Positions 58,020 to 64,000 of a stretch of 64,000 nt of DNA are shown in pieces. The position numbers were made by a program, and so were the translations under genes. The notes beneath the pieces were generated by a model that was not told where the DNA came from, searched no databases, and was given only the letters and a program-made list of their open reading frames with translations. This stretch comes from Thiomonas sp. X19 (GTDB lineage Bacteria; Pseudomonadota; Gammaproteobacteria; Burkholderiales; Burkholderiaceae_C), in contig NZ_LT605203.1 of NCBI RefSeq assembly GCF_900089495.1, positions 2,071,621-2,135,620 of the forward strand, written 5' to 3'. Position 1 is the first letter of the stretch; each line of letters begins with the position of its first letter.

Positions 58020-59054
58020 TTATTCGATACCCGAGCGCTTCAGCGCCGCCTCGATCTGCGCTTGCGTCCTGCGGTACACGTCCGGATTCGGTTTGCCGAT
58101 GCGGACGGCTTGCTCGATGGTGCCTTGCGCCGCGCTCAGGTCGCCTGCGGCCAGCAGGGCCTGGGCCAGGTTGTTCAGCGGGTCGCCGTCGTCCGGCTGG
58201 GCGCGGGCGGCCTGGGCGAAGTGAACGGCGGCCTGGGCGTAGTCCTTGCGGGCATAGGCCAGGTTGCCCAGGCCCATCATCGCAATCCAGGCCTTGGGCC
58301 AGCGCTGCACCGCGGCCTCGTAGGCTTGCCGCGCGGCGTCGGGCGCCACCCCTTCCAACGGCGACACGGCGTGGAGATAGTCGAACTCGGTCACGCCGGC
58401 CGGAAACTGCCCTGGCTTGAGCGCGACGAAAGCCCAGCGCCCACCCGGGGCCCACGAACGGTCGAACTGGCCGATGGACAGCACCAGGTCGGCGGCGGTG
58501 CTGGAATGCAGGGTGACGGTGTCGGCCTTGAGGTCGTAGCCCGTCACCACCGCGAAATGCCAGTTCGGCGGCGCGCCCACGCGCTGCAGCGCCACCACCG
58601 GAATGCCCGCGGCCACCTGCGCGAACAGCGCTGCCAGTTGTTGCGGCAGCACATAGGCCACGCGCCCGGCGCGGCGCGTGGCGCCGAGCATGTCGAATTG
58701 CAGCGTGCCGTCGAGCTTGGGGGTGTAGAGCTGCGGCGCCAGTGCGGCCACCGAGGTGTCGGCCCCCGACCAGTTCAGCACGGCGGCGAGCGAAGCCGGG
58801 CCGCAGTAGCTGCGGTCATCCGGGTAGAACGGCACGCCCGCCACCTGCGCCTGCGCCGGCAGCCCGGCAGGGGCGCCGAGCAAGGTGCCGTTGCTGTATT
58901 GCGGTTTGTAGGCTGCGCCGCCGAAGGGCAGGGCACAGCCGCCGAGCAGTGCCGCTGCAGCCAGGGCGGCCGCCAGGCTCGCGGTGCGCAGGGGGCGCGA
59001 GCGGCCTGGCGTGAGGATGCGGCTTGCCGCAGGGGGCGTCGCGCGAGGGATCAA
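58020..59054 (-). CDS. PA2778-like C39-type cysteine peptidase lipoprotein with TPRs
   Basis: A 344-residue protein. The N-terminus has a signal peptide and lipobox ALLGGC (Cys40). A papain-like C39-type fold follows, with catalytic Cys84 in RSYCGPASLA and His166 in NWHFAVVTGYD. The C-terminal part (about 235-340) carries TPR repeats (AWIAMMGLGNLAYARKDY). It resembles the Pseudomonas PA2778 family, whose substrate is unknown. It overlaps the PA2779-like gene by 4 bp and lies 118 bp upstream of pelA on the same strand, so it may belong to the pel transcript. It is probably anchored in a membrane, facing the periplasm. Confidence 0.85.
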   Translation of the reverse strand: MIPRATPPAASRILTPGRSRPLRTASLAAALAAAALLGGCALPFGGAAYKPQYSNGTLLGAPAGLPAQAQVAGVPFYPDDRSYCGPASLAAVLNWSGADTSVAALAPQLYTPKLDGTLQFDMLGATRRAGRVAYVLPQQLAALFAQVAAGIPVVALQRVGAPPNWHFAVVTGYDLKADTVTLHSSTAADLVLSIGQFDRSWAPGGRWAFVALKPGQFPAGVTEFDYLHAVSPLEGVAPDAARQAYEAAVQRWPKAWIAMMGLGNLAYARKDYAQAAVHFAQAARAQPDDGDPLNNLAQALLAAGDLSAAQGTIEQAVRIGKPNPDVYRRTQAQIEAALKRSGIE

Positions 59055-59428
59055 ACCGCCAGCACCACCAGAATGGCAACCAGCAGGATGATCACCATCT
59101 CCTGAAAGCCCAGATCTCCTGCGGCCGGCATGGCGTCGATCTTGCCCGCCAGGCTGGCCACTTCTTGATTGCTGAGCGCAGCCAGGCGCTGCTGCGTGAT
59201 GTCCTGGCTCAAGCCCATTTGCTCCAGCTTCTGCTGCACGTCGGCGCGCGCCATGAAGTTGTCCAGAGTCTGGCGGTCTTGGGTCAGGGTGGCGTCTTGC
59301 GCGCCGGCGGCTTGCTGCGTGAGTTGCTGGGTGCCGATGAGTTCGGCTTTCGCTGCCGGCGCGGCGGCAAGCAGCCCCAGGCTGAACAAGGTGGTGACGA
59401 GTTGGCTGGACAGGCGTTTGGCGTTCAT
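59051..59428 (-). CDS. PA2779-like small exported protein
   Basis: A 125-residue protein. A signal peptide of about 28 residues ends in AAKAEL. The middle is hydrophilic and helical (LTQDRQTLDNFMARADVQQKL, given in part, then DITQQRLAALSNQEV). The last 18 residues (EMVIILLVAILVVLAV) form a hydrophobic anchor at the extreme C-terminus. It matches the PA2779 family, always small and of unknown function. A GGAG ribosome-binding site precedes the ATG at 59428. Its stop overlaps the start of the C39-like peptidase gene, so the two are translationally coupled. The 188 bp upstream should hold the promoter of the whole pel set, but no clear elements are visible. Confidence 0.8.
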   Translation of the reverse strand: MNAKRLSSQLVTTLFSLGLLAAAPAAKAELIGTQQLTQQAAGAQDATLTQDRQTLDNFMARADVQQKLEQMGLSQDITQQRLAALSNQEVASLAGKIDAMPAAGDLGFQEMVIILLVAILVVLAV

Positions 59429-59616
59429 GGCGTGATCTCCAGGAGGACGAGCGTGTGGCCTATTCCAAAGCACACATCGCACAACACAAGTGGCACAAAA
59501 GCTCGCGTGGAAAGTTTACGGCAGACCTCGCCGTTCACGCGACTGGTTTGGCATCCAAACGTATCCAAGGCTGCTGGATCAGGATGGAGAACAGCATGGG
59601 GACGGGAACCGGGCGA

Positions 59617-59850
59617 TCAAACGACCCGACCGCCCTCCGCATAGACGTTTGCGAACGCCTCCCGCAGCCTGCGCTTGAGGAGTTTGCCGCTGGGGTTTTC
59701 GGCAGCGCCCGCAACCGCCTCGCAAACGCCCAGCAGCGCCCGCGCCATGCCCACGTCGATGACGTTGAGCTGCTCCGGGCGGTCGGGCACGATGCGCGCG
59801 ACCGCGCCCTCGCGTTGCAGCAGCCCTGGAGGGTTTGCCGAATCCGTCAT
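59617..59850 (-). pseudogene. Chimeric remnant: enoyl-CoA hydratase start fused to acyl-CoA ligase end
   Basis: A 77-codon open frame. The first 50 residues (LLQREGAVARIVPDRPEQLN, then VIDVGMARALLGVCEAVAG) look like the N-terminus of an enoyl-CoA hydratase. From residue 53, ENPSGKLLKRRLREAF matches the C-terminal catalytic-lysine motif of AMP-forming acyl-CoA ligases. Neither domain is complete, so this looks like a deletion that joined two genes of a fatty-acid degradation cluster. A GGAGG ribosome-binding site is still present, 24 bp after the thiolase stop. No function is expected. Confidence 0.75.
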
Positions 59851-59874
59851 GTTCGCCTCCAGATCTGCGCGCGC

Positions 59875-61053
59875 TCAAACGCGCTCGATGATGGTCACGT
59901 TCGCCATGCCGCCGCCTTCGCACATGGTCTGCAGGCCATAGCGCGCCTTGCGCTGGTGCAGGGCGTGGACCAGGGTGGTCATCAGCTTCGTGCCCGACGC
60001 CCCCAGCGGATGCCCCAGGGCAATGGCGCCGCCGTGGACGTTGAGGCGCCGCGGGTCGGCCTGCAGCGCCTGCAGCCACGCCAGGGGCACGGAGGCGAAG
60101 GCCTCGTTCACCTCGAACAGATCGATCGCGTCCAGCCGCAGCCCGGTTTTGTCGAGCGCACGGCGCGTTGCCGGAATGGGTGCTTCGAGCATGATCACCG
60201 GGTCGTGCCCCAGCACGCTCATGTGGTGGATGCGCGCCAGCGGCTGCGCTCCCAGCGCCTTGAGTCCGCGCGCGTTCGCCACCAGCACGCCGCTGGCGCC
60301 GTCGCAAATCTGGCTGGCGTTCGCCGCGCTGCACAGCCCGCCCTCGGCAATGGGCTTGACCGCGGCCATCGCCTCCAGCGAGGCGTCGTGGCGTATGCCT
60401 TCGTCCACCGCGTGCAGCGCATCGGTGGGCTCGCCCTCGGCCGTTCTCACCGCCAGCGGCACGATTTCCGCGTCGAACCGCCCGGCCTTGGCGGCCGCGC
60501 TGGCGCGCTGGTGGCTTTGCAGCGCGTAGCGGTCGAGCGCGTCGCGGCTCAGGCCGTACTTGTGCGCCACCATTTCAGCGCCGGTGAACTGGCTGAACAC
60601 CACGCCGGGGTAGCGCGCCTGCATGGCGGGCCCCCCCGGGCTGCCGTAGCCATGCTTGTGCGCGAGGCTGGCCGGCAGGCCCATCGGCACCCGCGACATG
60701 CTCTCCACCCCGCCGGCAATCACCACGTCCATGCAGCCCGACATCACCGCCTGCGCGGCGAAATGCAGGGCTTGCTGCGACGAGCCGCACTGCCGGTCCA
60801 CCGACGCGGCCGGAACGCTTTGCGGCAGGCCGGATGACAGCACCGCGTTGCGCGCGATGTTGTTGGCCTGCTCGCCCGCCTGGCCGACGCAGCCCAGAAT
60901 CACGTCGTCGATGCAGGCCGGGTCGGCGCCGCTGCGCAGCACCAGCGCGTCCAGCACGCTGGCCGCCAGATCGGCCGGATGCCAGCCCGCAAGCCGCCCG
61001 CCGCGCCGGCCGCCCGCCGTGCGCACGGCAGCCACGATGAATGCCTCGCCCAT
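59875..61053 (-). CDS. Acetyl-CoA acetyltransferase / 3-ketoacyl-CoA thiolase
   Basis: A 392-residue thiolase. The nucleophile is Cys89 in [15 protein letters not shown]. The C-terminal catalytic elements [19 protein letters not shown] and [11 protein letters not shown] (second cysteine) are intact, as is [11 protein letters not shown]. It may act in beta-oxidation or acetoacetyl-CoA formation, and the steroid or long-chain preference cannot be told. The start at 61053 has a GGAGGACG ribosome-binding site, and the long in-frame upstream extension belongs to an unrelated methyltransferase relic. It is the only intact survivor of a probable fatty-acid degradation cluster. Confidence 0.92.
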   Translation of the reverse strand: MGEAFIVAAVRTAGGRRGGRLAGWHPADLAASVLDALVLRSGADPACIDDVILGCVGQAGEQANNIARNAVLSSGLPQSVPAASVDRQCGSSQQALHFAAQAVMSGCMDVVIAGGVESMSRVPMGLPASLAHKHGYGSPGGPAMQARYPGVVFSQFTGAEMVAHKYGLSRDALDRYALQSHQRASAAAKAGRFDAEIVPLAVRTAEGEPTDALHAVDEGIRHDASLEAMAAVKPIAEGGLCSAANASQICDGASGVLVANARGLKALGAQPLARIHHMSVLGHDPVIMLEAPIPATRRALDKTGLRLDAIDLFEVNEAFASVPLAWLQALQADPRRLNVHGGAIALGHPLGASGTKLMTTLVHALHQRKARYGLQTMCEGGGMANVTIIERV

Positions 61054-61149
61054 GTTTGTCGTCCTCCATTGTTGCGGCCCGCGCCGCCGGGCGTCGTGGC
61101 GCGCTGGGGTTCGATCCCTGGCTGGGGATGGTCCAGCCCCGGTGCCGGT

Positions 61150-62200
61150 CAGTTTAGGGCCTGTTCCGGCAGGGCCGAGGGCCAGGGGCGGATGGGCGCG
61201 GTCGGCGATGCGCTGGCGCAGTTCGGTGGCGAGGCCGGTGTCGTCGCCAGGGAAGGGGAAAGTCTCGAAGCAGCGGGTTTTGTTGTCGTAGCGTGACCGG
61301 TCTTCCAGCGCGCCGCCTTGCGCCAGCGCCCAGGCGGTATGCACGCTGCTGGACAACACGCCGGGATCAAAGGCATCGGCGCTGGCGACGGGCGACCAGC
61401 ATGTTGTCGGGCAGGATGGCGGCGTCGAGAAACTGGAAGGTGCGCTGCTTGGCGGTTTCGACCGTGGCGATGAAGCGCGGCAGGCCGGCGAGTTGGTGGC
61501 GCATTTTTTGGCGGGGCTCGCCAAAAATCCACCAGTTGTCGCGGTAGGTGTCGCGCTGGTTCTGGTCGCGCTCGAGCTTGACCCGCTCCTGCAGCCACTG
61601 GTAGACGGCGGGGTAGCGGCTGCGCACCTGCTCGGCGCTCAGGCCGGACAGGTCGATGACCAGCACGCCGCGCGGCGCGTCGGTGAGGACGGCGCTTCGC
61701 GGTGCAAGGGATTCCCCTCCCAGCCTCCCCCACGGGGCGGGGGAGGAGCGAAACCGGCGTTGCGCGAAGAAGGCGAAGTTGCCCCCTCCCCGCGCGTGGG
61801 GAGGGTTGGGGTGGGGAGCAGCGCGGCGGCCGGCTCGGGGGTGACGATGAAGCTCGCGCCGTGCAACTTCACGCCGGGTGAGGACAGATTGCAATCGGCC
61901 TGCAGCATTTGCGCGTTGGTCAGGCTCGGCACCACCGTCAAATCCGCATGAATCACGCCCACGCGCTCGCGCAAGTCCACCAGCATTTCGCCGTGGTCGC
62001 CGGGCTGCTCGGCCGTCACGCTTTGCAGGCGGCCTTCACCGCGACCCAAGGCGGCCGGGGTCATGGCGATGCGCACGGCGGCGCCTGAAGCGCTGTCCAC
62101 CCAGGGGTGGCATGCGGCGCGGGCACGCCGAGCAGCTCGCACAACTCGCGCACGAAGCTCTGCGCGGCGGAGATCTTGGAGGTCGTGACGCCCGCTCAGC
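61150..62200 (-). pseudogene. Relic of an MmeI-like type II restriction/DNA methyltransferase
   Basis: Fragments of one large protein appear in the correct order on the minus strand but in different frames. Near 62130-62195 is an N-terminal piece (AAQSFVRELCELLGVPAPH). From about 62095 to 61840 is a middle piece ([20 protein letters not shown]). From about 61700 to 61370 is a target-recognition-like piece ([26 protein letters not shown]). From about 61380 to 61190 is a C-terminal piece ([33 protein letters not shown]). Intact relatives exceed 900 residues, so most of the enzyme, including the nuclease and SAM-binding motifs, is missing. A GC-rich repeat interrupts it at 61712-61818 and there is a frameshift near 61375. 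Confidence 0.8.
61712..61818. repeat. GC-rich hairpin repeat (REP/BIME-like) inside the methyltransferase relic
   Basis: Two runs rich in CCCC/GGGG face each other. 61712-61745 contains CCTCCCCCACGGGGCGGGGG, and 61781-61818 contains CCCCTCCCCGCGCGTGGGGA. Each can form its own hairpin, and the pair forms a larger palindrome around AT-poorer sequence. In translation it gives the [15 protein letters not shown] peptide familiar from interspersed repeats in many proteobacteria. It splits the target-recognition region of the relic. Confidence 0.65.
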
Positions 62201-62371
62201 GGGCGATGAAGACGGTGGCTTGGGCGTCAGGGTTGGCGCGGGCGGCGCGCTGCATCACGGGAACTGATTCAGCGTCGCCTTGGGCGATGGTAGAGCGCAG
62301 GGCCGCGCGGGCAGGCTACACACTCAGACGCAGGCTAAAAAGCTCACAGCCAACCTTCAGGGGCGACCGAC

Positions 62372-62609
62372 ATGCCAGAGGTTTTTCGGCAAGATGGATT
62401 CCGGTTCTTCTTCTATTCCAATGAAGGCAACCCGCGAACCTGTCCACGTCCACGTCACCAAGGGCGGTGTGGATGCCAAGTTCTGGCTATCCCCCGCGCG
62501 CCTGGCGAGCAATGATGGCTTCGATGCGCGCACGCTGCGCGATCTGCTTCGCATGGTTGAAGCCAACGCACTTTTGATCGAAAGGGAATGGCATGAAGAC
62601 TTCGGTTAA
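62372..62609 (+). pseudogene. DUF4160 protein gene with a frameshift
   Basis: The start at 62372 gives MPEVFRQDGFRFFFYSNEG, a typical DUF4160 beginning. The conserved continuation (REPVHVHVTKGG, FWLSPARLASNDGFDARTL, EREWHEDFG) lies in another frame from about 62427. Loss of two bases in a CGCG run near 62424-62430 explains the change. The full protein would be about 79 residues. A short restart (MDSGSSS or MKATREP) could still make the C-terminal two thirds. DUF4160 genes are often paired with DUF2442 genes, as here (17-bp overlap), in what are thought to be toxin-antitoxin-like modules. Confidence 0.75.
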
Positions 62610-62847
62610 AGCTGTTCAGGTCACGTTCGACGATAGCAGCATGTATGTCAGCTTGAATGACGGGCGCATGCTTGGTGTGCCGTTGGCATGGTTCCCGCGA
62701 CTGCTTCATGCCAGCCTTGAACAGCGCCAGAACTTCACCATCAGCACCAGCGGTCTGCATTGGGACCAGTTGGATGAAGACATTTCAATCGCTGGTCTGC
62801 TGGCGGGGCATGGTGATTTGACGCATCGCCATCCGCAAGCGGCCTAG
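62593..62847 (+). CDS. DUF2442 family protein
   Basis: An 84-residue protein starting MKTSVKAVQVTFDDSSMYVSL (given in part), with the DUF2442 core DGRMLGVPLAWFPRLLHAS and the ending HWDQLDEDISIAGLLAG. Its function is unknown, and together with DUF4160 it forms a two-gene unit with features of a toxin-antitoxin pair. It overlaps the broken DUF4160 gene by 17 bp. Its stop codon TAG lies inside the CCTAGG border of the following palindromic element, so the native C-terminus may have been altered. Confidence 0.8.
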   Translation: MKTSVKAVQVTFDDSSMYVSLNDGRMLGVPLAWFPRLLHASLEQRQNFTISTSGLHWDQLDEDISIAGLLAGHGDLTHRHPQAA

Positions 62848-63116
62848 GGCCTGTTCACGCTATTTCTCCACCTGCGTTGCCCCCAGACAGGGATGGCTGC
62901 AAGGCGGAGGGCGCCGGCAAGGGTGAACCCTTGCCAAGCCTGACAACGCCGCAGACGCCCCGTCTGGGGGCAACCCTGCGGGAGGGGGGACTGGGCAGCG
63001 CATTGCGGCGTTGCAAGCCGCTTGCGGTGCATAGCACCGCGGCGCGGCTTGCGCCTTGCACTGCATCTGCCCAGTCCCCCGTCGCAGGTGAAGAAATAGC
63101 GTGAACAGGCCCTAGG
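62843..63116. repeat. 274-bp MITE-like element with 34-bp terminal inverted repeats
   Basis: 62843-62876 and 63083-63116 are inverted copies identical at 33 of 34 positions. Inside, two large stem-loops can form. The first is built on GTTGCCCCCAGAC/GTCTGGGGGCAAC, capped by GGCAAGGGT/ACCCTTGCC. The second is built on GGGACTGGGCAG/CTGCCCAGTCCC, capped by GCAAGCCGC/GCGGCTTGC. CTAG at both ends (62844-62847 and 63112-63115) could be a 4-bp target duplication, leaving termini GGCCTGTTCACGC. No gene is present. The overall fold would be a three-way junction. Confidence 0.85.
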
Positions 63117-64000
63117 AGACTGTCGGACTTTGCGGTCTTCCGGATGAAGACGCTATCCGAGACAATTGCTGCTGCACAACCGAGAGCCCGAGCCGATGAG
63201 CCGCTTCGTCCCTGTTGACCGAGACACCGCATATCTGTTGCCACCGTCGGTGGACGAATGGCTGCCCACTGATCACTTGGCGCGCTTCGTGGTCGAAGTC
63301 ATCGAGCAGCTTGATCTGGGCGATCTGGCCCGACAGTACGCAGGCCGGGGCTCGGCGGCGCACCATCCGGCGGTGCTGCTGGGCCTGCTGATCTACGGCT
63401 ACGCCAACGGCGTGCACTCCAGCCGCAAGATCGAGCGGGCGACCTACGACTCGGTGGCGTTCCGCTTTGTTGCGGCCAATACCCACCCCGATCACGACAC
63501 GCTGGCGACGTTCCGCCGCCGCTTCTTGAAGGAGGTGGAGGCACTGTTCGTGCAGGTGCTGGTTCTGGCGCGCGAGATGAAGCTGCTCAAGCTCGGACAC
63601 ATCGCGCTGGATGGCACCAAGATCGACGCCAACGCCAGCAAGCACAAGGCCTTGTCGTGGGCTCATGCCAACAAGATCGAGGCGCAGCTGCGCCAGGAAG
63701 TACAAACGCTGCTGGCGCTGGCAGAGAACAGCGACCGCGCGACGGTACCCGACGGCATGGATGTGCCGGCGGAGATCGCCCTGCGTGCAGATCGCTTGAG
63801 CGCAATCGCGCAGGCCAAGGCCAAGATCGAGCAGCGCGCCAGCGAACGCCATCAGGTCGAGCAGCAGGAGTACGAGGCCAAGACCGCCAAGCGCCAAGCC
63901 CAGCGCGAGGCGGGCAAGAAGCCGCGCGGCAAGGACCCTGAGCCGCCAGAGGCCGGCCCCCGGAGCAGCGATCAGGTCAACCTCACGGATGAAGAGTCGC
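63117..64000. mobile_element. IS1182-family insertion sequence, left part
   Basis: The element begins close to 63117, immediately beside the palindromic element, and contains a transposase gene that runs past the right edge. The probable left terminal repeat includes GACTGTCGGACTTTGCGG near 63118. The right end is outside the window, so the borders are not proved. Confidence 0.6.
63195..64000 (+). CDS. IS1182-family transposase, N-terminal part
   Basis: The reading frame starts MSRFVPVDRDTAYLLPPSVD at 63195 and is open to the window end (268 codons), so the C-terminus is missing. The N-terminal helical DNA-binding domain (LLGLLIYGYANGVHSSRKIE) and the start of the DDE domain (LGHIALDGTKIDANASKHKA, with the first catalytic aspartate) are visible. 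A charged coiled-coil insertion (about 165-245) follows. These are features of IS1182-type transposases. Confidence 0.9.

Noticed and set aside
59429..59616. A possible c-di-GMP riboswitch upstream of the PA2779-like gene and pel
   Set aside because: I looked for the GEMM core (GGGACGCAAAGCC-like block and tetraloop receptor) on the minus strand and did not find it.

Overview
The window is about 64 kb of GC-rich chromosome. It comes from a betaproteobacterium, almost certainly of the order Burkholderiales. The case rests on gene neighbourhoods typical of that group: thrB next to a DUF2782 gene and polA; xseB-ispA-dxs-folE2; tpiA-secG-tRNA-Leu-nuoA to nuoN followed by a DUF2818 gene and a NUDIX gene; and BPSS1780-type and DUF6726-type small proteins. 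A Thiomonas-like organism would fit, but the genus cannot be proved from this sequence alone.

From 1 to 23 kb lies mostly core metabolism. In order it holds a partial membrane protein, a cytochrome P450, homoserine kinase, DUF2782, DNA polymerase I, a Tat-exported dienelactone hydrolase-like protein, two tandem universal stress proteins, a mercaptopyruvate-type sulfurtransferase, a Rieske oxygenase and xseB. These are followed by ispA and dxs (isoprenoid precursors), folE2, yqeY, rpsU, tsaD, a metallophosphoesterase, rpsO, pnp, a quinone oxidoreductase, tpiA and secG. From 23.5 to 38.5 kb there is a tRNA-Leu(GAG) with a good sigma70 promoter, then all fourteen subunits of NADH:quinone oxidoreductase (nuoA-N) in canonical order. 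DUF2818, a NUDIX hydrolase, comEC, an EamA transporter, a small lipoprotein and a lytic transglycosylase follow.

From 44.8 to 59.4 kb the minus strand carries a complete pelABCDEFG operon for the cationic exopolysaccharide Pel. Two overlapping genes precede it: a small exported PA2779-like protein and a PA2778-like C39-type lipoprotein peptidase with TPR repeats. This nine-gene arrangement is the best candidate in the window for an under-described system. PelD seems to lack the RxxD c-di-GMP site in its GGDEF-like domain, PelA begins with a Tat-like twin arginine, and a 159-bp palindromic mobile element sits exactly at the pelD stop codon.

From 59.6 to 64 kb is a decaying accessory island. 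It holds an intact thiolase, a chimeric enoyl-CoA hydratase/acyl-CoA ligase remnant, and the scrambled relic of an MmeI-like restriction-modification enzyme that carries a GC-rich hairpin repeat. It also holds a frameshifted DUF4160 gene next to an intact DUF2442 partner, a 274-bp MITE-like element with 34-bp terminal inverted repeats, and the start of an IS1182-family insertion sequence that runs off the window.
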